Source of the DNA: Gammaproteobacteria bacterium
GTDB taxonomy: Bacteria; Pseudomonadota; Gammaproteobacteria; UBA4575
NCBI GenBank assembly: GCA_028281205.1
Contig: JANQKJ010000015.1
Coordinates: forward strand, 1-29,466
Direction: 5' to 3'
DNA length: 29,466 bases
Position numbers and translations under genes: made by a program. This document shows positions 8,600 through 17,915 of this stretch, piece after piece; the first letter of the stretch is position 1; each line of letters starts with the position of its first letter. Below the pieces are notes generated by a model. The model was not told where the DNA came from, searched no databases, and saw nothing but the letters and a program-made list of their open reading frames with translations.

Positions 8600-9541
8600 T
8601 TATTCAGGGTTATAACTAAAGTTTGCCCCAGCGCTTCTGCTTAAGTATGTGGGAGCAATTGCCTGCAAAGAGGTTGGACATGGTTCACACTGTTCACAAA
8701 CACTATCAATTTGCAGTGATTTATAATTATCTTTAGAGAATGGCTTGCCGGGAATATATTCAAAGATGCTTGCTTGCAGTCTGGATAAAAAGTCAGGCAG
8801 CCCAATAATTACTCGTTTATAGCCACAAATGTTTGCTGTGTACTGAACGAGTTCTTTCAAAGTATAAGTATGTGGGCCACATAAATCATACGCTTGATTA
8901 AATGTCGATTTGTCATCAATTGATTGCACCATGCGTTTGACGACATCTCCTACAAAAACGGGTGCGAAACGTGCATTCGGGCATGCCAGAGGCATAAAGC
9001 CAGGGACAATTTTTAACAAGTCGGCAAAGCGATTTAAAAAACTATCATTTTCACCAAAGATAACTGAGGGCCTAAAGATAGTGTAATTAATGCTCTCATC
9101 AGTGAAAGTTTTTATATAGTTTTCAGCTTTGCCTTTACTACTCAAGTAATAGCTGGGTCCATCGGCATCAGCGTTTAATGCACTCATTTGTAACAAACGT
9201 GGAATGGAAGCTTGCTCACAAGCGTTCAGCGCTTCACGGGTAATACCTACGTGAATATCATGAAATTGTTTGCCGTTGTTACCTTTTTCATTGAGGATAC
9301 CGATTAGATTTATAAGCGCATGGCAACCGGATGCATGTTGGCGAATAGTCTTAGCTTGATACTTTGCCAATGGTAAAATTGTTAGCGAAGGTAATACTTT
9401 TAAGTGACGACATTTTTGCGGATGACGCGTGAGTACACGAACAGAATAGCCCGCCGCAGTAAGTTGGGCGCAAAGTTCGCTGCCTACAAAGCCGCTGCCG
9501 CCTAAAATGGCTACTGAAAGACTGTCATTAATCATGCGCAT
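8600..9541 (-). CDS. NAD(P)-binding atypical SDR, NDUFA9-like
   Basis: The protein (313 residues) has an N-terminal Rossmann motif GGSGFVGSEL, RVLTRHP, a LINLIGILNE strand and a PRLLQMSALNADADGPSYYLSSKGKAE segment. This is the pattern of atypical extended SDRs related to complex I subunit NDUFA9 and the nucleoside-diphosphate-sugar epimerase-like YbjT group. The TIFRPSVIFGENDSFLNRF segment is characteristic of NDUFA9-like proteins. The function in bacteria is unclear; a quinone or complex I link is inference only. Met1 (9541) and Met3 (9535) are both possible starts. Its stop is three bases from that of the aminopeptidase gene. Confidence 0.85.
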   Translation of the reverse strand: MRMINDSLSVAILGGSGFVGSELCAQLTAAGYSVRVLTRHPQKCRHLKVLPSLTILPLAKYQAKTIRQHASGCHALINLIGILNEKGNNGKQFHDIHVGITREALNACEQASIPRLLQMSALNADADGPSYYLSSKGKAENYIKTFTDESINYTIFRPSVIFGENDSFLNRFADLLKIVPGFMPLACPNARFAPVFVGDVVKRMVQSIDDKSTFNQAYDLCGPHTYTLKELVQYTANICGYKRVIIGLPDFLSRLQASIFEYIPGKPFSKDNYKSLQIDSVCEQCEPCPTSLQAIAPTYLSRSAGANFSYNPE

Positions 9542-9677
9542 AGTTTACGTGCTATCAAAACTTATGAATGTGAATAAGCGTTGGCTGTAATAGGCAAGCT
9601 GATGGCTTGTTTTCCCTGTCAATATGCGTTAAAAATGATGCTTAATATATTCTCACATTTTTTAGGAGCGCATATCA

Positions 9678-10004
9678 GTGAGTGACAATATCACACACAT
9701 TACCGACTCATCTTTTGAACAGGAAGTCCTTCAAAGTGATGTTCCAGTACTTGTCGATTACTGGGCAGAATGGTGTGGCCCATGCAAAATGATTGCGCCA
9801 ATACTTGATGAAATTGCGGCAGACTACGAGGGCAAGCTGAAAATTACCAAGCTCAATATTGATGAGAATCCTGCGACCCCACCAAAATTTGGTATTCGCG
9901 GTATCCCGACACTGATGATATTTAAAGGTGGCGATGTGCAGTCAACAAAAGTGGGAGCGTTGTCAAAGTCACAACTCACTGCGTTTATTGATCAAAGTAT
10001 ATAG
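9678..10004 (+). CDS. trxA: Thioredoxin 1
   Basis: This 108-residue cytoplasmic dithiol oxidoreductase has the active site WCGPC at residues 32-36, cis-Pro77 in GIRGIPTL and the buried Asp in VDYWAEW. These are all typical of E. coli-type TrxA. The NPATPPKFG segment differs slightly from the usual NPGTAPKYG. The GTG start at 9678 is supported by a TAGGAG ribosome-binding site at 9663-9668. It sits upstream of rho with a 292-base gap, an arrangement also known in enterobacteria. Confidence 0.97.
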   Translation: MSDNITHITDSSFEQEVLQSDVPVLVDYWAEWCGPCKMIAPILDEIAADYEGKLKITKLNIDENPATPPKFGIRGIPTLMIFKGGDVQSTKVGALSKSQLTAFIDQSI

Positions 10005-10093
10005 CTACTACTATCTAACATAGATTAAAGGCAGACCAAGAGGGATAAATAGACTAGACGCACATAGCATTTAGTGCTAACTTGCAACTATAG

Positions 10094-10109
10094 CGCTATC
10101 CAAATAGCG
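10094..10109 (+). other. Small hairpin in the rho leader region
   Basis: CGCTAT at 10094-10099 and ATAGCG at 10104-10109 form a six-base stem with loop CCAA. No U-run follows, so it is not an intrinsic terminator. It lies in the 292-base trxA-rho spacer, where leader-based Rho autoregulation is known in E. coli. No other structure or small gene was recognised in this spacer. Confidence 0.35.
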
Positions 10110-10296
10110 TCTTGCCCAGACCGATTTCTGAACTATACGTAACGTAAAATATTTTTCTACACGCTTAAGAAGCGGCCATATTCGGCAAGAAAACAGATTC
10201 CTAAATACCCAAATGACATATCAGTTGTTTGAGTTCATTCACCCAACTTCTTTACAAGTACTTCCAATAATTTCACGTAAAAACAAAAAGTAATCT

Positions 10297-11553
10297 ATGA
10301 ACCTCACCGAACTAAAAGTTAAATCTGCTGCTGAATTGGTCGAATTAGCAGGCACCATGGGAATCGATAATGTTGCCCGTATGCGTAAACAAGACATTAT
10401 TTTTACTATCTTAAAGGCACATGCAAAAAGCGGAGAAGACATATTCGGTGATGGCGTACTTGAAATTTTACAGGATGGGTTTGGTTTCCTGCGTTCCGCG
10501 GACTGTTCGTATCTTGCTGGACCGGATGACATTTATGTATCACCAAGCCAGATCCGGCGCTTTGGTTTACGTACTGGGGATACCGTCGCCGGCAAGATCA
10601 GGCCACCTAAAGATAGTGAACGCTATTTCGCCATGCTTAAGGTGGATAAAATCAATTTTGATACCCCGGAAAATGCTAAAACCAAGGTACTGTTTGAAAA
10701 CTTAACACCATTACACCCGGATGAAATGCTCAATCTTGAGCGCGGCAATGGCAGTACCGAAGATATTACCGCACGTATTATCGATGTCTGTGCGCCGATT
10801 GGTAAAGGCCAGCGCGGGCTGGTTGTTTCACCGCCAAAGGCTGGTAAAACAATCATGATTCAGAACATTGCCCAAAGTATTACCGCCAACCATCCTGAGA
10901 CTTACCTAATCGTATTACTCATTGATGAGCGCCCTGAGGAAGTGACTGAAATGCAACGTATGGTGCAAGGGGAAGTGGTATCAAGTACCTTTGATGAGCC
11001 TGCCAGTCGCCATGTGCAAGTTGCGGAGATGGTCATCGAAAAGGCCAAACGTCTAGTTGAACATAAACGCGACGTAGTTATTCTACTCGATTCAATTACA
11101 CGTTTAGCGCGCGCCTACAATACTGTGGCACCATCATCAGGCAAAGTGTTGTCTGGTGGTGTGGAAGCGAATGCACTTAACCGGCCTAAACGCTTTTTTG
11201 GCGCGGCACGCAATATCGAAGAAGGTGGCAGCTTAACTATTCTTGCTACCGCACTAATTGATACCGGTTCAAAAATGGATGAAGTGATTTACGAAGAATT
11301 TAAAGGTACCGGTAATATGGAAATCCATTTGGATCGCCGAGTTGCTGAGAAACGTATTTATCCTTCAATGAATATCAATCGCTCAGGTACACGCCGTGAA
11401 GAATTATTAATTGAGCCGGAAGTACTTTCAAAAATGTGGATACTGCGTAAATTCTTACATTCAATGGATGAAATTGAGGCGATGGAATTCATGCTTGGTC
11501 GCATGCAATCAAGTAAGAATAACGTTGAATTCTTTGAAGCAATGAAGCGCTAG
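10297..11553 (+). CDS. rho: Transcription termination factor Rho
   Basis: The protein (418 residues) is standard Rho, a hexameric RNA-dependent ATPase and translocase that ends transcription. An N-terminal helical domain (about 1-47) is followed by the cold-shock RNA-binding domain with GFGFLRS. The ATPase core holds the P-loop SPPKAGKT at 178-185, the Walker B VVILLDSITRLARAYN, and the GGSLTILATALIDTGSKMDE region including the R-loop. Length and motifs match the E. coli protein (419). It is followed by a 68-base convergent gap to purD. The long untranslated region before it suits autoregulation, but the sequence does not prove it. Confidence 0.99.
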   Translation: MNLTELKVKSAAELVELAGTMGIDNVARMRKQDIIFTILKAHAKSGEDIFGDGVLEILQDGFGFLRSADCSYLAGPDDIYVSPSQIRRFGLRTGDTVAGKIRPPKDSERYFAMLKVDKINFDTPENAKTKVLFENLTPLHPDEMLNLERGNGSTEDITARIIDVCAPIGKGQRGLVVSPPKAGKTIMIQNIAQSITANHPETYLIVLLIDERPEEVTEMQRMVQGEVVSSTFDEPASRHVQVAEMVIEKAKRLVEHKRDVVILLDSITRLARAYNTVAPSSGKVLSGGVEANALNRPKRFFGAARNIEEGGSLTILATALIDTGSKMDEVIYEEFKGTGNMEIHLDRRVAEKRIYPSMNINRSGTRREELLIEPEVLSKMWILRKFLHSMDEIEAMEFMLGRMQSSKNNVEFFEAMKR

Positions 11554-11621
11554 TAATTAAACCAACGCTAACAAATACATTATAATAGTACCAACAGCGC
11601 TAAAAACTTAACTATCTCTAA

Positions 11622-12902
11622 TTACGCGTTTATAGCACGGTAGCCAATATCGTCGCGGTAATAAACATCCTTCCATTCAATTGCTTTAACCCCTGCATAA
11701 GCAGCAGTTTGAGCAGACTTGATATCTGCACCTAAAGCAGTCACACACAAAACCCTTCCGCCTGAGGTAACCACGGCATCACCATTGAGTGCAGTACCGG
11801 CATGAAACACTTTAGTCTGCTGGGCATCAATAGTGTCCAGGCCTGATATGGTAGCGCCTTTGGCATAATCAAACGGGTAGCCACCAGCGGCCATCACTAC
11901 GCCTAATGCTGGTTGAGGATTCCAATCAAGTGCACCAGCCATTAGCTGACCGCGCGCAGCATCCCAACATAATTTTGCTAAGTCACTTTGCAGGCGCATT
12001 AATATAGGTTGAGTTTCCGGGTCACCAAAGCGGCAATTAAACTCTAAAACTTTGGTTTGCCCCTGCGGGGTAATCATTAGCCCGGCATATAGGAAGCCCT
12101 GATAAGGGTGTCCTGATTCGATGAAACCTTGCACGGTTGGCTGAATTACATCAGCCATAATTTGTGCGTGTAGCTGGTCTGTCACTAATGGTGCCGGTGA
12201 GTATGCGCCCATGCCTCCTGTGTTGGGCCCCAGGTCGCCATTATCGCGCGCCTTGTGGTCTTGTGAGCTGGCAAGAGGAACTACTGTGTCTCCATCAACG
12301 ATACAAATAAAACTGACTTCTTCACCCTGAATGAATTCTTCAATGACAACTTTTTTGCCAGCATCACCATGTGCGCTACCACTTAACATGGACTCAACAG
12401 CATCATTAGCTTGCTGCTGATTTTGAGCAATAACCACGCCTTTGCCGGCAGCTAAGCCATCCGCCTTAATCACAATAGGAAATGTTTGCTTGGATAAATA
12501 ATCGAGCGCGGCTGATACTTCAGTAAATTCTTGGTAAGCAGCAGTTGGAATATTGAAATGCTGCATAAACTGTTTAGCAAAACTTTTTGAGCCCTCCAGC
12601 TGAGCGTTGTACTGCTTGGGGCCAAAAATATTTAATCCTGCAGCCTGGAACTGGTCAACAATGCCTGCAACCAGTGGTGCTTCAGGTCCAACAATAGTTA
12701 AGTCGATGGTATTTTGTTGGGCGAATGTAATTAGTGCAGGAATATCATCACTGGAAATATTTACATTGTCGATATTTTCTTCCAGCGCTGTGCCCGCATT
12801 GCCAGGAGCAACATAGACTTTATCTGTATGTGCGGACTGGATTAATTTCCATGCTAATGCATGTTCCCTTCCGCCTCCGCCAACCACTAATATATTCTTC
12901 AT
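11622..12902 (-). CDS. purD: Phosphoribosylamine-glycine ligase (GAR synthetase)
   Basis: PurD (426 residues) joins 5-phosphoribosylamine and glycine with ATP in the second step of purine synthesis. The N-terminal VVGGGGREHALAWKL loop, the ATP-grasp segment VIKADGLAAGKGVVIA, the GPNTGGMGAYSP signature and the EFNCRFGDPETQ metal-binding motif are all intact. In many gammaproteobacteria it directly follows purH. Here an AEC-family permease gene lies between them, 56 bases upstream of purD. Confidence 0.98.
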   Translation of the reverse strand: MKNILVVGGGGREHALAWKLIQSAHTDKVYVAPGNAGTALEENIDNVNISSDDIPALITFAQQNTIDLTIVGPEAPLVAGIVDQFQAAGLNIFGPKQYNAQLEGSKSFAKQFMQHFNIPTAAYQEFTEVSAALDYLSKQTFPIVIKADGLAAGKGVVIAQNQQQANDAVESMLSGSAHGDAGKKVVIEEFIQGEEVSFICIVDGDTVVPLASSQDHKARDNGDLGPNTGGMGAYSPAPLVTDQLHAQIMADVIQPTVQGFIESGHPYQGFLYAGLMITPQGQTKVLEFNCRFGDPETQPILMRLQSDLAKLCWDAARGQLMAGALDWNPQPALGVVMAAGGYPFDYAKGATISGLDTIDAQQTKVFHAGTALNGDAVVTSGGRVLCVTALGADIKSAQTAAYAGVKAIEWKDVYYRDDIGYRAINA

Positions 12903-12958
12903 ACGATTCTCTTTAGATTATTTTTTTCTAATGAAGCACCAGGATAATTCAGCGTTGC

Positions 12959-13849
12959 TTAACTAACGCCTGGTAAAATAAACCATAGTGCTAATGGCAA
13001 ACTAATAATGCCTAATACATTTCCCACCAGAACTATAGCAGAAACTTTTGTTGGTTCTTGCTGGTATCGCTTAGCAAACAGAAAATTCATTACTGCTGGT
13101 GGTAAAGCACCAAACAAAATTAACGCAGCAAATTGAATTTTTTCAAGAGCGACAATACTGGAAATAAGCAACGCTAATGATACGCCAACAATGGGTGTGG
13201 CCACTCCGACTAATACACCAAGCTTCCAATAATCATAGTTGGCATGGCTTAACTGTACGCCAAGCGAAAAAAGCATCAGCGGTACAGCAATGCTACCCAG
13301 CATATCAATAGGCAAAATAACAAAATCCGCAATGACTATTCCTTGCGTCTGTAAAACTACTGCCGCCACAGCTGCGAGAATGGCAGGTGAGGTGATACTG
13401 CGTAACCATTTTGCATCGTGGTCAAGCATATATGAGCCTAAACCAAAATGAGTAATATTACCGACTAAAAATAAAATCAAAGCAGCAGCTAAACCTTCTG
13501 GTCCTAAAGCCAGGCTCATCAAAGGCAATCCAATATTGCCGGCATTGTGAAACATCAGTGGCGGTGCTAGCGTGCGGTAAGCTGTGGAAAATAATTTTGC
13601 TAGCGGAATAGCAATCACTGCCGTCGCTAACACAAGAATGAAACCACTTAAACCAAGCAAAGCAAACTCTTTAAACTCAAACTGCTGCTGAATAAGAGAG
13701 GCAAACACTAACGCAGGGATAAAAACATTTAGATTAATGTTATTGATTGTATCCAACTGCGGATTTTGTCGAATGCCCACAACAATGCCGATGCCGACAA
13801 TCACCACCAGCGGAAACATAATCTGTGCAATCTGAAAAACAATCGGCAT
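12959..13849 (-). CDS. AEC-family (auxin efflux carrier-like) permease
   Basis: This 296-residue, strongly hydrophobic protein has about ten predicted membrane helices in two repeats of five. Recognisable family landmarks (PF03547) are the N-terminal LVVIVGIGIVVG helix, NVFIPALVFASL, FHNAGNIGLPLMSLALG (the conserved N-x-G-x2-xP motif) and PPAVMNFLFAKRYQ near the C terminus. Bacterial members export or import malate and related organic anions, but the substrate here is unknown. It sits between purH and purD in the same direction, though nothing ties it biochemically to purine synthesis. Confidence 0.88.
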   Translation of the reverse strand: MPIVFQIAQIMFPLVVIVGIGIVVGIRQNPQLDTINNINLNVFIPALVFASLIQQQFEFKEFALLGLSGFILVLATAVIAIPLAKLFSTAYRTLAPPLMFHNAGNIGLPLMSLALGPEGLAAALILFLVGNITHFGLGSYMLDHDAKWLRSITSPAILAAVAAVVLQTQGIVIADFVILPIDMLGSIAVPLMLFSLGVQLSHANYDYWKLGVLVGVATPIVGVSLALLISSIVALEKIQFAALILFGALPPAVMNFLFAKRYQQEPTKVSAIVLVGNVLGIISLPLALWFILPGVS

Positions 13850-13919
13850 GGATAACTTAGTAACTAATTTGTAGCGTAAAGTAATCTAAAGTAAATCAGG
13901 GTGTTGCCGGGTATTAGCT

Positions 13920-14117
13920 AAAGCTTTTCTTAATCATAAAAGTGTCAGTAATGAGACTGATACAAGGCGAAGCTTTTATGAATTAAACCGATCTCAAAAT
14001 TAGAGATTTTGTGTTCAAGCTAGGCTCGAGTCATTCTACAAGCACAGTGTACACGTCAGTACATGAGCATTGGAGAATGACGAGTACAACGCTTGGGCGC
14101 AAAAGATCAATTTTGAT
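13920..14117. repeat. Intergenic palindromic repeat, copy D (composite)
   Basis: This fills most of the 273-base purH-AEC permease gap. Imperfect arms at about 13993-14037 and 14072-14117 pair with the core GTCATTCT/AGAATGAC (14030-14037 and 14074-14081). The centre at about 14045-14069, read on minus, gives CATGTACTGACGTGTACA, which matches the centres of copies A and C. The left portion (13950-13975) contains GAGACTGA and ACAAGGCGAA, echoing the GACTGAGACAAGGC arm of copy B read on minus. No coding potential was seen. Confidence 0.65.
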
Positions 14118-14122
14118 TGTTG

Positions 14123-15688
14123 TCAGTGGCGGAAATGACGAATCCCAGTAAACACCATCGCCATCCCATGCTCATCCGCTGCAGCAATAACATCCGCGTC
14201 ATTGCGCGAGCCACCCGGCTGAATAACCGCACTAATGCCAGCTTCATGAGCGGCATCGAGACCATCGCGGAAAGGGAAAAATGCATCTGACGCCATCACC
14301 GAACCTTGCACTACAAGGTTTTCATCTTGCGCTTTAATACTTGCAATTTTAGCTGAATACACGCGACTCATCTGGCCAGCTCCAATGCCAATGGATTGCT
14401 CATCGCGCACATAAACAATGGCATTTGATTTAACAAACTTAACAATCTTCCATGCGAATAATAGATCGCGTATTTCTTGTTCGCTTGGTTGTCGCTGAGT
14501 AACAACTTTTAAATCCGCGGCTTGTACCACTGCGTTATCTTGGTCTTGCACAAGAATCCCACCGCTGACTTTGCGCAAATCAAAACCTTTGGTTGTATTT
14601 GCTGTGCTGGTGCAATCAAGTACTCGGGTGTTGGGTTTTGCACTTAGCACTTCAGTTACACCTGACTGCATGCCCGGTGCAATAATTACTTCAACAAATT
14701 GCTGGTCGAGGATTTGCTTTGCGGTGTCTGCATCAAGTGGCTGGTTAAAAGCAATAATGCCGCCAAATGCAGAAGTAGGGTCGGTACGGTAGGCGCGTTG
14801 ATAAGCTTGTGCAATATTTTCACCGACTGCAACACCGCATGGGTTGGCATGTTTAACAATCACACATGCTGGTGCAGTGAACTGTTTAACGCACTGTAAC
14901 GCCGCATCAGTATCAGCGATGTTGTTAAAAGATAATTCTTTTCCCTGGATAAATTTTGCTGCTGCAACTGTACCTTCATCGGGGTTAAGCTCAGCATAAA
15001 AACTTGCACTTTGGTGAGGGTTTTCACCATAGCGCATGGTCTGTTTTTTATTGAAAGTGAAATGCATGGTCGCGGGATAACTATTATCACTTTGCTGCCC
15101 GAGATAGTTAGCAATCATGCCATCGTATTCAGCAGTGTGGCTAAATGCTTTGGTAGCTAATTCAAAACGTTTTGCATGGCTAATGCAGCCATCATTACTA
15201 GACAGTTCATTAATCAGCTGTGGGTAATCTGCCGGATCAACCACTACTGAGACACGCGCGTGATTCTTGGCTGCCGCGCGAATCATTGCCGGTCCACCAA
15301 TATCAATATTCTCAATCGCTAAATCCAGTGTGCAATCTGCGCGTGCAATAGTTTGGGCAAATGGGTACAGGTTCACGACCACCAGGTCGATGGCGTCGAT
15401 ACCATGTTCTTGCATCACATCATCATCTGTTTCTGCACGGCCCAGGATGCCGCCATGTACTTTAGGGTGTAAGGTTTTAACACGGCCGCCCATGATTTCA
15501 GGGAATTGTGTATGTTCGCTTACATCGGTCACAGGGATGCCCGCTGCACTTAATTGTGCAGCGGTTCCACCGGTAGATAAGATATGTATGCCCGCTTGAT
15601 GTAACTGACTAGCGAATTCTTCAATGCCTGATTTATCTGAAACACTAATCAGGGCGCGTTGAACCCGCCGCTTAGTCGCTGAGGACAT
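14123..15688 (-). CDS. purH: Bifunctional AICAR transformylase / IMP cyclohydrolase
   Basis: PurH (521 residues) performs the last two steps of IMP synthesis. The N-terminal MGS-like cyclohydrolase domain shows ALISVSDKSGIEEFA, LSTGGTAAQL and MGGRVKTLHPKVHGG. The C-terminal transformylase domain shows MRYGENPHQ (about 218-226), the VKHANPCG catalytic Lys279-His280 pair, and the terminal AVIQPGGSRND and HGMAMVFTGIRHFRH segments. It is a full-length, standard enzyme. It follows fis by 23 bases on the same strand and is probably cotranscribed with dusB-fis. Confidence 0.98.
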   Translation of the reverse strand: MSSATKRRVQRALISVSDKSGIEEFASQLHQAGIHILSTGGTAAQLSAAGIPVTDVSEHTQFPEIMGGRVKTLHPKVHGGILGRAETDDDVMQEHGIDAIDLVVVNLYPFAQTIARADCTLDLAIENIDIGGPAMIRAAAKNHARVSVVVDPADYPQLINELSSNDGCISHAKRFELATKAFSHTAEYDGMIANYLGQQSDNSYPATMHFTFNKKQTMRYGENPHQSASFYAELNPDEGTVAAAKFIQGKELSFNNIADTDAALQCVKQFTAPACVIVKHANPCGVAVGENIAQAYQRAYRTDPTSAFGGIIAFNQPLDADTAKQILDQQFVEVIIAPGMQSGVTEVLSAKPNTRVLDCTSTANTTKGFDLRKVSGGILVQDQDNAVVQAADLKVVTQRQPSEQEIRDLLFAWKIVKFVKSNAIVYVRDEQSIGIGAGQMSRVYSAKIASIKAQDENLVVQGSVMASDAFFPFRDGLDAAHEAGISAVIQPGGSRNDADVIAAADEHGMAMVFTGIRHFRH

Positions 15689-15711
15689 TGTTGATTTAGC
15701 GCTTTAGAGAA

Positions 15712-15993
15712 TTAGCGTACGTCGTAATGCTTTAGTTTTTTACGTAAAGTACCGCGATTGAGTCCTAGACACTTGGCTGCTTTGGTTTGGTTACCGCCAC
15801 AGTAGTTCATTACCGACTCTAGAAGAGGCTTTTCAACTTCTTCGATCACCATGCGGTACAGGTCATCTGGCGCATGGCCATCTAACTTACTGAAATAACT
15901 GCGCAGAGACTCTGCAACAGACTCTCTGAGAGTTTGAGTAGGAGTTACTGGGTGTAACTCAGAAACATTTAAGTTTGAAACTGAACTTGTCAT
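15712..15993 (-). CDS. fis: DNA-binding protein Fis
   Basis: Fis (93 residues, near the usual 98) is a homodimeric nucleoid protein that bends DNA, activates rRNA promoters and assists inversion systems. The C-terminal helix-turn-helix NQTKAAKCLGLNRGTLRKKLKHYDV is nearly identical to the family consensus. The central dimer helices LYRMVIEEVEKPLLESVMNY are clear. The N terminus is shorter and divergent. Its ATG overlaps the dusB stop by four bases (ATGA type), the conserved dusB-fis operon of Gammaproteobacteria, so translation is likely coupled. This gene pair is the strongest taxonomic pointer in the window. Confidence 0.98.
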   Translation of the reverse strand: MTSSVSNLNVSELHPVTPTQTLRESVAESLRSYFSKLDGHAPDDLYRMVIEEVEKPLLESVMNYCGGNQTKAAKCLGLNRGTLRKKLKHYDVR

Positions 15994-16976
15994 GCAACGT
16001 TCTCCATTTTAAATTCTGCGTCTTGCAAATAACTACGTACCATACTGAACTGAACATCTGCATCAGCTACGGAAAATACTCTCTTCTTGAAATGTATCGA
16101 GCCAAGCATATTATCTAAGTACCAGCCAATATGTTTACGCGCAATTCGCACCCCTTGTTGTTTTCCATACAAGGAATACAGTTCGTGTAAATGATTCAAT
16201 ATAATAGTTCGCAACTCCGCCTGGGGAGGTTGTTCTAATTTTTCATTGAATTTCAGATAGTGGTCAATTTGGCGAAACAGCCACGGCTGACCCTGTGCCG
16301 CGCGTCCGATCATAATCGCATCTGCGTTGGTAATTGCCAAGACCTTTTTTGCTTTTTCTGGAGAATTTATATCCCCATTAGCAACCACAGGGATATTGAC
16401 AGATTTTTTTATCTTGCAAATGGTGTTGTATTCTGCTTGCCCCATGAAGCGGCAAGCGCGGGTACGGCCGTGTACGGTTAGCATTTGAATTCCGCAATCC
16501 TGAGCAATTCTGGCAATTTCTACGCCATTGCGGTTATTTTCATCCGTGCCAGTGCGGATTTTCAAAGTCACCGGAACATCAACCGCTTGCACCACTGTAT
16601 CCAGTATTCGTTTTACCAGGTCTTCATCCGCCAACAGTGCCGATCCAGCCTGTACTTTACATACCTTCTTCGCCGGGCACCCCATATTGATATCAATAAT
16701 GTCAGCACCGTGCTGAACATTAAACTGAGCTGCCTGGGCAAGTTGAATGGGGTCGGAACCAACAATTTGTACCGCCCGCGGAGAGGGTTCATCCGCGTGT
16801 ACGCGGCGCAAACAGGATTTATTAGTGTGCCACAGACGCCGATCCGAGCTGACCATTTCAGTAACTGAATAGCCAGCACCATGTTGGCGGCATAATTTAC
16901 GGAAAGGTAAATCACTCACTCCTGCCATGCGGGCAAGAAATAAATTATTAGCTAGTTTGTATGGGCCTATGTGCAT
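15990..16976 (-). CDS. dusB: tRNA-dihydrouridine synthase B
   Basis: DusB (328 residues) is an FMN-dependent TIM-barrel enzyme that reduces uridine (U17 in E. coli) in the tRNA D-loop using NADPH. Motifs are LARMAGVSDLPFR (usually APMAGVTD, here Arg replaces Pro), QIVGSDP, DINMGCPAKKV with the catalytic Cys, LTVHGRTR, and VANGDI followed by IMIGRAAQGQPW for FMN phosphate binding. It precedes fis with a four-base overlap and follows the DUF3426 gene by 18 bases. Confidence 0.97.
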   Translation of the reverse strand: MHIGPYKLANNLFLARMAGVSDLPFRKLCRQHGAGYSVTEMVSSDRRLWHTNKSCLRRVHADEPSPRAVQIVGSDPIQLAQAAQFNVQHGADIIDINMGCPAKKVCKVQAGSALLADEDLVKRILDTVVQAVDVPVTLKIRTGTDENNRNGVEIARIAQDCGIQMLTVHGRTRACRFMGQAEYNTICKIKKSVNIPVVANGDINSPEKAKKVLAITNADAIMIGRAAQGQPWLFRQIDHYLKFNEKLEQPPQAELRTIILNHLHELYSLYGKQQGVRIARKHIGWYLDNMLGSIHFKKRVFSVADADVQFSMVRSYLQDAEFKMENVA

Positions 16977-16994
16977 GGATGTGAGAAGTTAATC

Positions 16995-17870
16995 TCATAA
17001 GAAGTTGAAGTCGTAACTTACCACTTCTTCACCCACATCATGAACCTCCAATAGGATAGAGAGCGGTACCGAAGATGCCATCAGGCTTTGGGGTACCCAT
17101 TTTTCACGCAGGTAATGGGCAGCACTAAATTGTCTTGCGGCAATCACACTACCGGCAGTATTTAAAAAGCGCAGTTGAATAATTGGGTAGGGCTGTGAAA
17201 ATTGTGCACGGTTAATAATGGTGAGTGTCACCATCAATGCCTGAGTTTCTGAGGGATGAGTATAAATGCTGCGATTCAGAACCTCGATTTTATTCACTGC
17301 ACGCGGTGTTTCTATGGTGCAGGCGATCCATTCGCAAATTTGATCCTGGTAATGTTCGGCAATCAAGTCCAGTTTAAAGGCTGCAACTACTTGTAAGCCA
17401 AGCATCGCTATTAAAGCGCCTGCAGATACAAAGCCCAGCCATTGAATAGGCTTAAGTTTAGAGGGCTGTTTTTCTAAATTTGATACTTGATCAGCAATAA
17501 TTTTTGGAATAGCTGCATCCACTATTTGTGCATCGTTTTGGGATTCAGCCGATTCCTGTTCGATTTCCAGTTTGTCATCAACAATATTTGTTACTTCGCT
17601 GATCTCAGCAGGTTCGTCACCATGCAGTTCTCGATCCAATACTTCTAGGTCGATAGTAGAATTGTCACCACCATCCAGTTCGATATCAACCGGTTTGGTT
17701 TCTTGTAAACTTTCTGTATGGCTTTCTTCTTCTAATGGCTGGTTGAACAAAAATAATTTTGCATCAAATACATGTTCGCACATGCCACAGCGTACCATGC
17801 CCGCAGCAATTTCTAATTGTTGTTGGGTAATACTAAAAGCAGCACGGCAACTTGGGCAGCGAGTAAACAT
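16995..17870 (-). CDS. Zinc-ribbon / DUF3426 membrane protein
   Basis: The 291-residue protein starts with an MJ0042-type zinc ribbon: CPSC at residues 5-8 and CGMC near 28-31. A long acidic, low-complexity linker rich in Glu and Asp (about 45-130) follows, then a single membrane helix at about 146-168 (WLGFVSAGALIAMLGLQVVAAF). The C-terminal domain carries the TIINRAQFSQPYPIIQLRF segment typical of DUF3426. It is probably anchored in the inner membrane with the zinc ribbon in the cytoplasm. Function unknown. The place between prmA and dusB is conserved in many gammaproteobacteria. Confidence 0.88.
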   Translation of the reverse strand: MFTRCPSCRAAFSITQQQLEIAAGMVRCGMCEHVFDAKLFLFNQPLEEESHTESLQETKPVDIELDGGDNSTIDLEVLDRELHGDEPAEISEVTNIVDDKLEIEQESAESQNDAQIVDAAIPKIIADQVSNLEKQPSKLKPIQWLGFVSAGALIAMLGLQVVAAFKLDLIAEHYQDQICEWIACTIETPRAVNKIEVLNRSIYTHPSETQALMVTLTIINRAQFSQPYPIIQLRFLNTAGSVIAARQFSAAHYLREKWVPQSLMASSVPLSILLEVHDVGEEVVSYDFNFL

Positions 17871-17915
17871 AGAGGCAGTTTACCGAGAATTAATCAGCGA
17901 CCACAAACATTTTCA

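Noticed and set aside
9592..9613. CAAGC/GCTTG hairpin with a T-run upstream of trxA, considered as a terminator
   Set aside because: The stem is only five bases and no plus-strand gene lies upstream to be terminated.
15267..15599. 110-codon open frame antisense to purH
   Set aside because: It is Cys/Pro/Ser-rich antisense translation of a conserved gene, with no independent support.
16485..16868. 127-codon open frame antisense to dusB
   Set aside because: It is a shadow of the well-supported dusB gene, with no family resemblance and no ribosome-binding site.
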